A DNA stretch of 64,000 bases from Hevea brasiliensis (lineage: Eukaryota > Streptophyta > Magnoliopsida > Malpighiales > Euphorbiaceae). A model generated the notes under the pieces. That model ran no database searches and was not told the origin of the DNA. It saw only the letters and a program-made list of their open reading frames with translations. The position numbers and the translations under genes are program-made. The stretch is taken from the NCBI RefSeq assembly GCF_030052815.1, contig NC_079498.1:77610992-77674991 (forward strand), read 5' to 3'. Positions 1-10,942 of the stretch are shown here, piece by piece (positions within the stretch are counted from its first letter, which is position 1; each line of letters begins with the position of its first letter).

Positions 1-2723
1 CTTAAAATGAAAAGAAAAAAATTGTGAGGGACCATTACTGAATTTCGGCCAGCATGAGGGGGAGGGTGATTTGCATGATTTGAATGGGTTGAATGGGTAT
101 ATAAACCTTAGTTAGTTGAATGACTATGGTTAAAGTCATGGAATCAAGTAAATGCAACAAATGACATGAATTAGGGTTTTGGACATGAGGGTTTAGAGAC
201 CAAAAATGTGAAAAACTTGTAAATGGTGCCTTTGACCTAATGTGAAGTGAGAAATGGTCATTTGTGACCTAATTAAGTGTGTTAGAAGTGTTGGAATTAA
301 AGTCAAATTCGGAGGGAGTGTGGTCATGCTGCTGTAGCATGACCAAGTCAACTTTGAGGGACCAAAAATGAAATTTTACAAGTCCAATTGGTATGGGACC
401 AATTGGGAATGAAAATAGACACTAAATGACACAATTTTCTTTTAGGAAGCATGCCCAAAAAGTGACCAAAATCTAATGAACAAATTAACCAAATTTGGAA
501 AATTGCAGGCTGCCCTGTACAAACTGACCAAATGAACAGTATTTGTTCATTTGGTCATAAATTGAGAAGGTCAAAATGACCTAAAATTTTACCAGTGGTT
601 AGATGGCATATAGAGCTAAAACTTTCATGAAGAACACCAACCCAAATTATGCCATTAACCCAATCAAATCACTAAGCAAAGTTGAATCACTGAATTTGCA
701 GGACTGCAGATTTACCATATGAACAGTAAAGTTTCAATGGCTATAACTCTCTCTAAAAAACTCTTATTTAAGCGATTCTTGAACCGTTTGAAATCTAAGA
801 CATAGTAGAACATTTCATATGAAGAAAATTAGACCAAATTATGGACTTAACTTGATCAAATTGTGGAACGAAGTTGGATCAATAAATCTGCCAGAACCAA
901 AATCTATAGCATGAACAGTAACTGTATGTTGGACATAACTTGAGCTACAAAACTCCAATTGGAGTGATTCAAAAAGGAGAATAAGCTTAAGACAATAGGG
1001 AACATTTTCTATGAAGGAAGTTTTGCCAAATTCTAACAAAAAAGTGACCAATGGAACAGTGCAACCTTAGACTCCAAAACTGAAATTTTATCAAATTTGC
1101 CTAAAAGACTTAGAATTTGAATAAACAACCAAAACCAACAAGTTTAGTGACCAAAATGTGGTATGTAGGTGGAGTTGGAATTCCCATACCTATTAAGCCT
1201 TAGGAAGTCAACAATTTGACTTGAATAGTATAGTGAATAGTAACCCGAAACACAAAATTTCAAGAACGTCAAGTTTAACACGTTAGAGTCAGGTACAAGT
1301 GAAGTTAAGTTTATTTTTGGATTTATGCTAAGTTATGGTACTGAAACACTGTAATATTGTGTGTTCCAGTTGAAAAGAATACCGGGAAAGAACCCGAGGA
1401 ACCGAGTCAAGGCCAAGAGGCGACTCGCTTGAGGCTTGTGCACAACATCACTATGCTTTAAAATTCATTGATAAAGTGAATGAAATATGCATTTTACTTT
1501 TGTTTTGAATTTTTGAAAGTTTATTGTGACCTTATTTATGATGTTTTGATTTAAATTGTGAAAGTTATTGTGTATATTTGAAATGACAGCGTTTGGCAAA
1601 TTGTTAAGATAAGTTTTGAAACCACAGTGTTATGATCATATATTTGAACACCTCACTAGCACGACTAGTGGGGGTAATTAGTTTCGAATTTTGATTCCTT
1701 CTCTGGAGAAGTGTCGAGGTGTGCCAGTAGAAGAGGATGTGAATGGATATCCATATATTTGAGCTAGCTAGCCTTGTGATGTGATTTCTCTTTAGCCTCT
1801 GGCTATTGAGATTCTATTTGTTTCGAATGGCATGAACTAACTGTGGGTTTTATGAAATGTGATTTGATACTGCAAAATGAAATTGTTTGGGATTTAAATC
1901 TCATAATGCATGATTTGTATTTAATTCTCATGTTCAGTCAAATTTTTGAATAAATGTGATTTAAGTTCTGCATAAAGATTATTTTAGTATGTTGTGCACC
2001 ATTGAGTCCTAGTACTCAGCGATGGCTTTTATTGCTGTCGCAGATATAGAGACTAGAGGATTAGCAGACTGAGCTGCTGAGGATTGAGGATTTATCAGCT
2101 TGGAGTTTTCGGGTATAATTTATACCCTAACTGTAAATATTTCTTTTGATGTGTGTATTGCACATAAATCTATGGACATGTAAATTTGGTCTTGAGCAGT
2201 TTGTACAAAGTTTGTATAAAGTTGTAATAAAATTTAGTGAAATTTTCATACTGTAGATTTTGGTATGATGTATATATATATATAGTTTGTTGTCTTCAAT
2301 GAATGGAAATGTTTTATTTTAATTGGAATGAGATTGATGGATATTATTTTACTGATGATTGAACTTTGAGATTTGAGAAATTGTTGAGATTGATTGTGAA
2401 ATTAAAGTAGTGGTTAAGAAAATTTTTGAAAGTGCTTTATACAGGTATTTGAAGAACTGTTTTCTAAAAATATAGATGGAACTCTGTCAAAATTTTTATA
2501 AAATTTGCGGAAAAATAAAATGGCCAAAAGTTTTAACTGGTTTTTAATTTCAATTAAATGTTTTAAACACCTATTAGAAAACACTCACCACTTAACAAAA
2601 GTAAGAAAATTGTTTTAAAATCCCTTGTAGAGTACTTAATGAGTTATCGGTAGGTGAAGTTCGATAGTTCATTAGGTATTCTACAGGATCATGTTATGCC
2701 TTACATAGGGGTAAGGTGTGACA
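1..2723 (+). mobile_element. Tekay-type LTR, 3' part (5' end outside window)
   Basis: This noncoding stretch ends in GGTAAGGTGTGACA at 2723, the 3' terminus used by the other Tekay-type LTRs here. Its last kilobase aligns by eye with the LTR of element B: a 'TTGTGCACAAC' block near 1438, 'TTGTGCACCATTGAGTCC' near 1993, then 'TGCTGTCGCAG' and 'GAAGAACTGTTTTC'. From about 400 to 1040 it carries degenerate modules repeated roughly every 150-200 bp. Whether it is a solo LTR or the 5' LTR of a deleted element cannot be decided because the left end is missing. It holds no gene; the 70-residue open frame on the minus strand at 839-1051 lies inside the module repeats. Confidence 0.8.
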
Positions 2724-2957
2724 TATGCTGTAAGCTACAAATTACAATACCAACTTGGGACTATTGTGTAGAGCTACGTATTTTCGATAGTAAATCGAGA
2801 TAAGGATAAGATTTTAGAGCTAGCTCTAGTAAGACAGACTAAAGAGAAAGTGAAGTACTATAACACGAAAAAGCAAAGAGACATGGAGATAGTGGTTTCT
2901 CGATTATTTACACTGGATAAATTTCGAGGACAAAATTTTTATTTAGAGGAGAAGAAT
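2724..2957 (+). pseudogene. Gypsy internal-region remnant: integrase tail and polypurine tract
   Basis: This 234-bp strip lies between an LTR end and an LTR start. One frame gives a stretch like the Tekay integrase C-terminal segment that reads 'RQKSYxDxKRRD' in element B (here 'VKYYNTKKQRDMEI'), running into a purine tract just before the next LTR. The first ~60 bp resembles part of the 1466-bp repeat of element B (shared 'ATTGTGTAGAGCTACGT'). Nearly all of gag-pol is therefore gone. It is the 3' end of the internal region belonging to LTR F, or a fusion of two elements. Confidence 0.65.
2945..2957 (+). other. Polypurine tract of the element ending in LTR F
   Basis: AGAGGAGAAGAAT lies directly before TGTAACAC of LTR F. 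This is the position of the plus-strand primer in Ty3/gypsy elements, and it suggests that F is a 3' LTR. Confidence 0.7.
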
Positions 2958-3130
2958 TGTAACACTATCACCGTAGATAGTCCGGACGTTCTACTGTTTC
3001 GATGACTAATGTTTGTTCGGACAGTCAGAATATCTAGAACTACACTTAAACTAGAGTGAGGGGACATAAATTAATGAAATAAAGACCAAGAAAAATTAAG
3101 AGAAAATAAAATAAATGAAATGTAACTAGG
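2958..3130 (+). mobile_element. LTR F, segment 1 of 3
   Basis: F starts with TGTAACACTATCACC and is interrupted after 173 bp by Athila element G. The sequence resumes at 22759. The join can be recognised because 'AATGTAACTAGG' followed by 'TTAAAGGAGCCGG' matches 'ATGTGATCAAGTTAAGCGAGCCGG' in the LTR of element B. CTAGG at 3126-3130 is the left copy of the target-site duplication made by G. Confidence 0.85.
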
Positions 3131-4741
3131 TGTTTCGCTGGTTTTACAACCCCGCAAGTGCACGGATCGCTAAAAGTAATGAAGTAGTGAGTAAAGTATC
3201 GTCCCATGAGGAATGTGATTAGTAAGTACCAATCTACACAGTAATCTTGGCTATCTAGGCAGTCAAATATAATGGGGAAGTGAAATTTGTCTATTCTGAA
3301 AGCTGGGATAAAAAGGATAATAAGTCTAAATTGGATAATCTATTTTGAAATTATTCTGAAATTAAGATTTCACACTTGAATCTCACTATGGATGTGACTT
3401 CATTTATTCATTGGATTGAGAATCGGTTGCCTTGATGGAAATTAATCCTAAGAAATCTTAGGTCCTCTCTCAAGGCACCCAAGGTGTGTTTGAATCAACC
3501 TAAACCCTACTTTCATGGTGATAAAATTAATTAAAACTCCTTAAGTTCTTTGATTAATTTTGAAACTCCATAAAGGTTATTAGCCTATCTCTAGGTCAGA
3601 TTTTCTAGGTTTAAAATCTTGATTTTCTAATATTAATCTTCACCTTTTAGTCCTTCGATTAATATCTATAATCAATACTAGGTGGGTACCAACACATAGC
3701 ATGCATTAAGATCACAAGAAATTAAATCAAGGAACAAATCTCAAATCCAATAAATAAAATTTAATGTTTATCCATAATAATGATTACAAGCATTACTGTC
3801 CCAATTCCAGAATATGAAAGTTACTCACTCATGGTGAGTTCAGCAAACATAATAAAAATGAAGTAAAGATTAATAAAAATCCATTTAAGGAAATGGAATG
3901 AAAGAACCGAATAGGGTTTGCAGCTTTGATTTTGTGGAACTTCGGCTGAAAAACTCCTCCTTGATACTGATATTCTTCTCCCCAAGACGGCTGAAGAGAG
4001 TGCAGGAGCGAGCACTCTTCTGAAAATTCTATAAAGCTCTGTAAAAAGATTGATCCCACTTTTCTTGATATTTTCTACTTTTATTTATAATAGCTGTTCT
4101 AGGGTTAGGTCATTTTGAGTCCAAAAAGCCTTAGGAGTCTATTTTGATTGTGTAAACAAGAGTAGGAATTTGGGTTAGGAAACTGGCTGCCGCATGATAC
4201 ACGGCCCATGTGTCACTACACGGCCCCGAGCCATGTAATTTACTAGAGCAGAATAGTGGAGTCTTGCATTGGCACAGAGGTTTACACGAGTCTGCGTTGG
4301 CTACATGGGCCTGGTTACACGACCTGTGTACTTTTATTCTCAGAAAATTCTTCAAGCTTGTGCCCTGCAGAGACTTACACGAGCCTCTACAGATTACACG
4401 GGTCCAATTACACGACTTGTGTACTTTTGTTCCTCCATTGGCTCTCTGGCTTTCATCTGGCAGAAGGTTGCACAGGTCTGTGGCTTTGCTTGCATGACCC
4501 GTGTAAGGTGTATCAGCAGCTTTTCACAATCCTTTGGCCTTTCCAAGTTTCCTTCCGGACTCCTATGCCCTAGGGCTTCACCATAACACTTAAAATACTA
4601 CAGAAATATGGAATTTAGAGCGTGGTAATAGAAATTATAAAAACTAATGAAATCAACTACTATGCATGAGATTACTTATCTAAATGCTATGAGATAGTAT
4701 ACAAATGTGCTTAAAAACATCTATATAATACAAGTGTATCA
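3131..4741 (-). mobile_element. Athila G 3' LTR
   Basis: A 1611-bp terminal repeat matching 21345-22753. It is about 200 bp longer than its partner because it keeps a segment (about 4270-4458) that is absent from the other copy. The two edges of that segment both contain TGGCA, as expected for a deletion by slippage or illegitimate recombination in the 5' LTR. The extra segment carries short motifs of the type TTACACG...CGTGTA. There is no real coding sequence; the short open frames at 3821-4586 have no recognisable product. Confidence 0.9.
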
Positions 4742-4760
4742 AATGCCCCCAAACTCAAAC
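4742..4760 (-). other. Athila G polypurine tract
   Basis: Read on the minus strand, the sequence just upstream of the 3' LTR is purine-rich: GAGTTTGGGGGCATT directly before TGATACAC. This is the expected place of the plus-strand primer. Confidence 0.75.
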
Positions 4761-6419
4761 TTTTGCTTGTTCTCAAGCAAAACAAGACTTTGTTTTATAA
4801 TGCACTTTAGGGAAAAACTCAGGAATATAACCAACAATTCAATAAGCGCATAATTGAACTCCTCTAATCCTTCATACCATTTACCCTCTTTCAAGGCATA
4901 AGGGTTCTAATAGGTGCCTATTTGGAACTTTGCCTCCTTTTATGGTGTTTTAACTAGTTATTCCTCTATGCAAGGCTATTAATAAGTCACAAATAACTTG
5001 TTTTATTAGGATAAATTTGAGAAACACTTACTCCTCTAAATTTGCCTCTATTATGGATAATTGTAGTGAGTTTAATTTAATTCCAACTCTATAGGCATAT
5101 CTCAATTCTCTATCTCTACTAATGTAGCATACTTTTCAAAAGATCAAAAGGTCTTTAAAAGGGTTGTAATGGGGCTAAAGGGATAATGACTTGGTTGTCA
5201 ATGAAAGGTTTTTAGGGAATGCAAATATGAGGGTAGCATGTGTGTATAAAATATCAAGTATACTAAGTTTATTATACTGATTTTGTATGGACAGGAAGGG
5301 CTTTTGGTTTCTTATAGTGCCAAGCATGCTTTCATGATACTTATCTTGGGACTTTTTTTCCCTTTTGCTCTTTTTTCTCTCTCTCTCTTTTTTTTTTATG
5401 TGTATGTCCCTTTGTCCTCTCCCCCAAACTCATTGCTTTTGCTGGGTTAGGAAGGTAGATTTTTCTTTGGTTTCAATTTCACACTTGCACTCTTTTTCGA
5501 GTTTTACATCCTCTCCTCATATTTTCTTTTGAACTTGATATACCTATCCATTATACATTAGGCTTCCTCAAAAAGGTGAGGTATGTGTTTAGGCTAGGGG
5601 CTAGGTCAATAATTGTAAGTAAATAAGAAAAATCATATAGGTAAAAATATAGGCTCAAGTTGGGTGCAAGGGACATATTGTGGCTAAGGGTGGCTAAGGC
5701 TTAATTAGGCTATATCAAAGAATGCCTTAATCATTTCTTCATCAAGCATTTGCTAGGATTTCGCCTTGATAGGTCCAAGAGATATATTCTAGAGCTGGTG
5801 AGGCATTTTCAGGTTTGTTTATATTTCAAGAAATTTCTCCTAACTTCACAAGTTTGATCTGACAAATTAATAGTTATGAAGGGATTTAACTAGTCTAGTT
5901 CCACTAAAAAGATTAGGGTTTTCATAGACAACATGTTAAAATCCCTTTTTGCCTATCCAAATTCATTCATTCCTCTATCCCGTGGAGTCCAATTATTAGC
6001 TTACTAGAAATTGGTTATAGTTCTAAGTTTCACAATTCAAAGTTCAAAAATTTCAAAAAATTTTCAAAATATTTTTTTGGAATTTTGATACACAAGAATA
6101 ATATAGCTGAAATTAAGCAATGTAATGATATGCAAGACATAAAATGCACTTGTATCCCCCCAAACTCGAATCGGACATTGTCCTCAATGTCAACATAATA
6201 TGCAAAATTAGAGAAAACTGTACAAAAATAATAAGAAAGCATATTATGTATTAAGCATGGAAAGGTTGGACAAAAAGCAAATAAAAGATACCTATGATTG
6301 CAATTTAGGACTAAGGTATGTAAGATTTTACAATAAAGAACCTATCCTATAGTCCTAGCTCTAAAAGGTCTCTGATGGTGATGATGGCGACGATGGCTCC
6401 TATTCATTGAGCCTATCCA
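4761..6419 (-). other. Athila G 3' noncoding region
   Basis: About 1.66 kb between the ORF1-like pseudogene and the 3' LTR. It is AT-rich with a pyrimidine/T run at 5346-5398. It contains no frame with recognisable protein similarity; the 70-residue minus frame at 6030-6242 is AT-driven. Athila elements commonly carry a long untranslated stretch here. Confidence 0.7.
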
Positions 6420-7626
6420 TTAGCATGTCCAGCTTATTGTGGGCTTCCTGGAGGCTATCCTCGATTGCTCGCATCTTATTATTGATGGTGGTCTCCATAC
6501 GCTGTAGGTATGCAAGGACCGGGTCTGTGGGTGGTGGTGTGTATGGAGGCACTCAAGTGGGGGACTCATGAAAGAATGGCTCTTGGGCTTTCGCCTGTGG
6601 CTACGAGGTCTCGCCAGGTCTTTCTTGTGCTTCGTCTCTCTGAGGGATGGCATTCCCTTCGGCATCAAGCAGGTAGCAAGTGTTGCCGACCTTCTTACAT
6701 ATCCCCATGGATATGCAGACGGTTTGATCGATTTTTTATGTTCCGTTGATGGAGCACAGCCTGTGATGTCCTGGGATGAATCCGAAGTGGAGGGCGATGG
6801 TTGTGATGAGGCCACTAAGCACAATGTGCCCTGTGGGCTGGTGATAGAGGTGGCGAAGATGGTTGCAAAAAAAGAAGCCGATGCTGCAACTCTGTCCAGT
6901 CACCATACACTAAAGGAAAAATAGCTCGTTGGCATTTACTACACCTAGGCTATCACCATGGCCCATGATAGTGTGTGTGGCCAACTGGTGCATGTAGCGC
7001 AGAGCAGGGCTGCTAATGCCTGGAGATTTTGACATTTTAGAGTTGTAAGGCTCCGAGTTTAGGGCTATAGAACACCAGAAGTCAATGTTGTTGTAGAGCA
7101 TGTAGTTCTGAGGGATCTCTTAATGGCCAGTGCTGTCGAAGCTGAAGATGGCATTGAACTCATCTACATTCATTACCCGGTCGACACCAAGGAGGTGAAA
7201 TTCAATTCTGCCTCTATTTTCCCTATAGGTGGGCCATAAAGTGGCTGTGAAACTGCCCAAAAACTCCAATGTGGTGTCCCGATATGCGAGGAATTGAAGT
7301 TAGGCAAACCTTAACCACCCGATACTGTCAAGAAGTCCATTGATCTCGTCTTGCAGCCCGATTTGCTCCAATAGCACGAAATCCATGTATTTTGTGGAGA
7401 TAATTTTCTGGGTGTGAAGCCGAATGCACATGGCCTTGTGGGCATCGTGACGGAATCCCTAAGAAATGGAGATTTTACATTGTGGAGCGGCTCGTGGCTG
7501 GAGTTTCAATGGGGTTAGTTGAGTGGGTTGTGGTTAGGGAAAGGTTGCCCTTGTTCTTGAGTGTTGGGGTGTCAGCTGAGGGGTAGAAGGCATGGAGTCA
7601 TCTCCTTGGCTTGAGGAAGACCCCAT
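6420..7626 (-). pseudogene. Athila ORF1-like protein (third ORF, env position), broken
   Basis: Reading leftward from an ATG at 7626-7624, one frame gives 'MGSSSSQGDDSMPSTPQ', then after two stops 'KYMDFVLLEQIGLQDEIN', 'DTTLEFLGSFTATLWPTY' and 'FHLLGVDRVMNVDEFNAIF'. These follow the order and spacing of the Athila ORF1 family: a block about a leader residue pair and an EFLST-like motif, then a 'FxLxGxxxxLxxxEF' motif. The family lies downstream of pol in Athila elements; its function is unknown and it has been discussed as env-like. At least four stops interrupt this frame, and a shift puts the last ~130 residues (6420-6824, ending in a basic, Pro/Ser-rich stretch) in another frame. The plus-strand frames at 6510-6924 are antisense shadows. 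I am confident about the family and not about any activity. Confidence 0.75.
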
Positions 7627-7839
7627 TCTTCATGCAAATCATTTTATAGGAGCCATTGAGCAGTTTTGGGAAAGAGAAAACTAGGGTTTAGTAAAGGGAG
7701 AAGAGATTTGAGGGATTTTTATAGACTAGGAGGGGTGGAGAGGAAGGGTTTTTGAATGGGGAGCGATTTAAGAAAGAGAGGTGCATTTAAAGAGTCATTT
7801 GGACTCTTTGTTTCATGCCCCAAGAGTCGCGTCTGCGAC
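7627..7839 (-). other. Spacer between integrase region and ORF1-like gene (first part)
   Basis: A noncoding leader of the ORF1-like gene. The 65-residue minus frame at 7719-7916 has no recognisable similarity and runs into the repeat cluster. Confidence 0.5.
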
Positions 7840-8195
7840 ATGATACACGGATTGTGTATCACTACACGGGTCCCGACATGTTGGGCCGTGTAATTTTCTG
7901 CCCGAAATTTCGTCACTTCTGCTGAGTTACACGGGCCGTGTAATTCAGTTCAGTGAGCCGTGTAACTTACTGCCCAAAATTTTGTTACTCACGCTGAGAT
8001 GCATGGGCCATGTAAATTGGGTCAAGGACCTATGTAACTTACTGTCCTCCAAGTTACCTTGTTGATAATGTTACATGGATCATGCAATTTACCCGGGAGA
8101 CCCGTGTAACTTCCTGTATCCTTTTTCTGGGTTCCAAAATATTACACAGGGCATGTAAATTATTACACGGGCCGTGTAATTTTCTAGCTTTTCTT
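7840..8195. repeat. Cluster of palindromic ACACGG-type repeats in Athila G
   Basis: About ten degenerate copies of the palindrome TTACACGGGCCGTGTAA or its half-sites, for example near 7865, 7924, 7955, 8010, 8075, 8100, 8143 and 8167. They tend to come in pairs separated by ~20-25 bp, with 'CTTACTGCCC' or 'TTTTGTTAC' spacers, and the pairs recur about every 70 bp. Related copies occur in both LTRs of the same element (4190-4500; 22395-22510). There is no CRISPR leader, no constant spacer length and no cas gene, so this is a mini-repeat cluster of the retrotransposon. Confidence 0.8.
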
Positions 8196-8489
8196 TTCTC
8201 TCCTGTTTTAAGTTCTTGATTCACACTAGAGAATTCCTATTTATACGAATGAGATGAATGCAAGGATTAAGTGCATGGTTACTTCCCTGATTGTGTTCAA
8301 ATTCCTCTAGTGTGGAGTTGACTTGATGTTTCCTCTCCTTTCTTGCTTCCAACTCCTTGCTTTTCCAGAAGGTCCTATAAAATGAAACACTAATGAATAT
8401 AAAACAAAAATCAAAATAAGAAAGGGAAAGAAGAAAAGTTCAAAAAAATTTTAGGTTGCCTCCCAAAAAGCGCTTGTTTATGAGTCTTT

Positions 8490-9204
8490 AGTTGGACTTT
8501 GCTTTCATCTTTCATGGTCTGTTAGGAGGATTTTCAAAGGTGCAATTGACTCCCTTCTCTATGGGTTCTCCTTGAAAGTAAGGCTTCAGCCTCTACCCAT
8601 TGACTTTAAATGCACCTGAGGTATCGCTCCACAGTTCTACTGCTCCATGCGAGAATACTTGGGTTACCTTAAAAGGTCCGAACCATCTCGATTTTAGCTT
8701 CCCTGGAAAGAGTTTCAATTTGAAGTTGAACAACAGGACAGGTTCCCCTTCTTTAATTTCCTTCCTTAATTTCCTTCCTTGAGATGTGCTTGTCATGCCA
8801 TCTTTTAGTTTTATCTTTGAAGATCCTGCCATTTTCATATGCATCCTGTCTGATCTCTTCCAACTCATTGAGCTGTAGAAGTCTTTTTCCACTAGCAGCC
8901 TTGAGGTCAAAGTTCAGGGTCTGGATGGCCTAATAGGCTTTGTGTTCAAGTTTGATGGGTAGGTGGCAGGCCTTCCCATAGACCAATCGAAAGGGTGTTG
9001 TTCCAATGGGAGTTTTATATGCAGTGCAGTATGCCCACAATGCATCATTTAATTTCATGGCCCAATCTTTGAGCGATTGGCTGTTTTCTCAAGGATTTGT
9101 TTTAGCTTCCGATTTGAATTTTCCACTTGCCCGCTGGTCTAAGGATGGTAAGGTGTGGTTACCTTACGAGTCACCCCATACTTTTTTAATAGTGTTTCAA
9201 ATTG
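8490..9204 (-). pseudogene. Athila G integrase, C-terminal part (broken)
   Basis: On the minus strand the frame continues from the integrase core: 'KYGVTRKVTTPYHP', a stop, then 'TSGQVENSNR', which supplies the Glu of the D-D-E triad. After several stops and frame changes, 8593-8910 is open again with a GPF motif ('SRWFGPFKVTQVFSHGAVEL') and ends 'KVNGQRLKPYFQGE', the usual end of the Athila pol. The domain binds viral DNA during insertion. It is inactive here because of stops at several places. The plus-strand frames at 8600-8782 and 9006-9236 are shadows. Confidence 0.8.
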
Positions 9205-9640
9205 TTAGTTACAGAAGTGACTTCCCCCATCGCTGATTATTGCTCGTGGTGTGCCAAATCTTGTGAAGATGCTTTTCTTAAGGAACTTTGTGACCACTCT
9301 AGCATTGTTAGTTGGCGTGGCTATTGCTTCTACCCATTTTGACACATAATCAACACCAACCAGAATATACTTGTTTCCATGGGAAGAGAGGAATGGACCC
9401 ATGAAGTCTATCCCCCATACATCAAATAATTCTACCTCAATTATACCATTATAATAAATGGCATAGAGCTTTTTATCTTTTCTTTGCCTGAGCACCGCTC
9501 CAACTGTAAAGTTACTCGCATCACACATCACCTCGAATGGTAGCTCCCGATCTAGTGGTTGCATTATTAGTGCTGAGATCAGGGCTTCTTTGATCTTGTT
9601 AAAAGAGACAAGGCAATTTTCATCAAAATCAAAGGGAACA
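9205..9640 (-). pseudogene. Athila G RNase H start fused to integrase core (internal deletion)
   Basis: An open minus frame of 119 residues begins with the start of the RNase H domain ('[19 protein letters not shown]', with the first catalytic Asp in CDAS). After '[11 protein letters not shown]' it jumps into the integrase core ('[15 protein letters not shown]', '[15 protein letters not shown]', '[12 protein letters not shown]'). The first two integrase Asp residues (GIDF, SDGG) are present. In intact Athila elements about 1 kb lies between these parts: the rest of RNase H and the HHCC zinc-binding domain of integrase. That stretch is deleted here and the reading frame is kept, giving a chimeric frame that could not make a working RNase H. 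Confidence 0.85.
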
Positions 9641-10700
9641 TCTTGACTTAACAGGTTGGTAAGTGGCTTAGCTATTTTGAAAAAATCTTTAATGAATCTT
9701 CAGTAGAACCCTATATGTCCCAAAAAGCTTTGCACTCCATTGACTGATATTGGTGGTGACATGTTTTCAATGATCTCAACTTTTGCCTTATCAACCTCAA
9801 TTCCTCTTTCTGATATCAAATGTCCTAGAACTATACCTTCCCTTACCATGAAGTGGCATTTTTCCCAATTTAGGACCAAGTTTGATTCTTCACATCTTTG
9901 CAACACCTTAGATAAATTAGCTAGGCAATCATCAAAAGTAGTTCCATAAACAAAAAAATCATCCATAAAAACTTCCATGATATTTTCAATATAATAAAAA
10001 AAATAGTCATCATGCATCTTTGGAAAGTGGCAGGGGCATTACAAAAATGAAAGGGCATCCTTCTATATGTAAAGGTTCCATAAGGGCAAGTGAATGTGGT
10101 CTTTTCTTGGTCTTCTGGGTGAATAGGAATTTGAAAGAATCCTAAGTACCCATCTAGATAACAGAAGTAAGAGTGTTTCGCTAACCTCTCTATCATTTGG
10201 TCAATAAAAGGGAGAGGAAAATGGTCTTTTCTGGTGGGACTGTTTAATTTCCTATAATCTATGCACATTCGCTAACCAATGACTGCCCTATTAGGGATCA
10301 GTTCATTGTTTGCATTTTGGATAACAGTTGTCCCACCCTTCTTAGGAACTATATGTACTGGACTAACCCATTTACTATTAGAAATTGGGTATATGATACC
10401 TGCATCTAATAGTTTCAAAATTTCTTTCTTGACTACTTCTTTCATGTTTGGGTTAAGTCTTTTTTGGTGCTCGATAGTGGGTTTACTATTTTTTTTCATA
10501 GGTATCCTATGCATGCAAATCATGGGGTTAATCCCTTTCAGGTCTTCTATTTTATACCCTATGGCCTTGTTATGGGTCCTAAGTTCTCTTAGCAATTTTT
10601 CCTCTTCTATCTTAGATAGGCTAGCATTGATTATAACAGGATATTTAGAGTTTGAGTCTAGAAATGCGTACCTTAGTAAGGAGGGGAGAGGTTTGGATTA
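9641..10700 (-). pseudogene. Athila G reverse transcriptase (frameshifted)
   Basis: Minus-strand blocks in order: 'LLDAGIIYPISNSKWVSPV' and 'VPKKGG' (10272-10595), 'CIDYRKLN' and 'DHFPLPFIDQM' (9921-10268), 'FTCPYGTFTYRRMPF', then the active-site block 'MEVFMDDFFVYG' and 'LNWEKCHFMV', 'EGIVLGHLISERGIEVDKAK' (9700-10017). The two catalytic Asp residues of FMDD are kept. The domain is cut by a stop near 10270, a frame change near 10000-9920 (overlapping open frames), and a 245-bp tandem duplication just upstream. It copies element RNA into DNA in intact relatives. The plus-strand frames at 9740-10837 are antisense shadows. Confidence 0.9.
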
Positions 10701-10942
10701 AGTCTTTTTTGGTGCTCGATAGTGGGTTTACTATTTTCTTTCATAAGTATCCTATGCATGCAAATCATGGGGTTAATCCCTTTCAGGTCTTTTATTTTAT
10801 TCCTTATGGCCTTGTTATGGGTCCTAAGTTCTCTTAGCAATTTTTCCTCTTCTATCTTAGATAGGCTAGCATTGATTATAATAGGATATTTAGAGTTTAA
10901 GTCCAGAAATGCATACCTTAGTAAGGAGGGGAGAGGTTTAAG
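10453..10942 (-). repeat. 245-bp tandem duplication inside Athila G pol
   Basis: 10453-10697 and 10698-10942 are near-identical copies; both begin TTAAGTCTTTTTTGGTGCTC on the plus strand and differ at roughly a dozen positions. In protein terms, the segment from 'NSKYPIIINASLSKIEEEKL' to 'EHQKRLNPN', just upstream of the RT fingers, is present twice. Because 245 is not a multiple of three, the duplication shifts the pol frame. Confidence 0.95.

Noticed and set aside
839..1051. Minus-strand frame similar to one at 24634-24852
   Set aside because: Similarity comes from the shared ~200-bp LTR modules; other modules in the same LTRs have stops in this frame.
6510..6924. Plus-strand open frames of 79 and 118 residues
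   Set aside because: Antisense of the Athila ORF1-like pseudogene, where the minus-strand protein pattern is recognisable.
7840..8195. Regular palindromic repeats that could be mistaken for a CRISPR array
   Set aside because: Repeats are degenerate, spacing varies, copies also lie in the LTRs, there is no cas gene, and the context is a plant retrotransposon.
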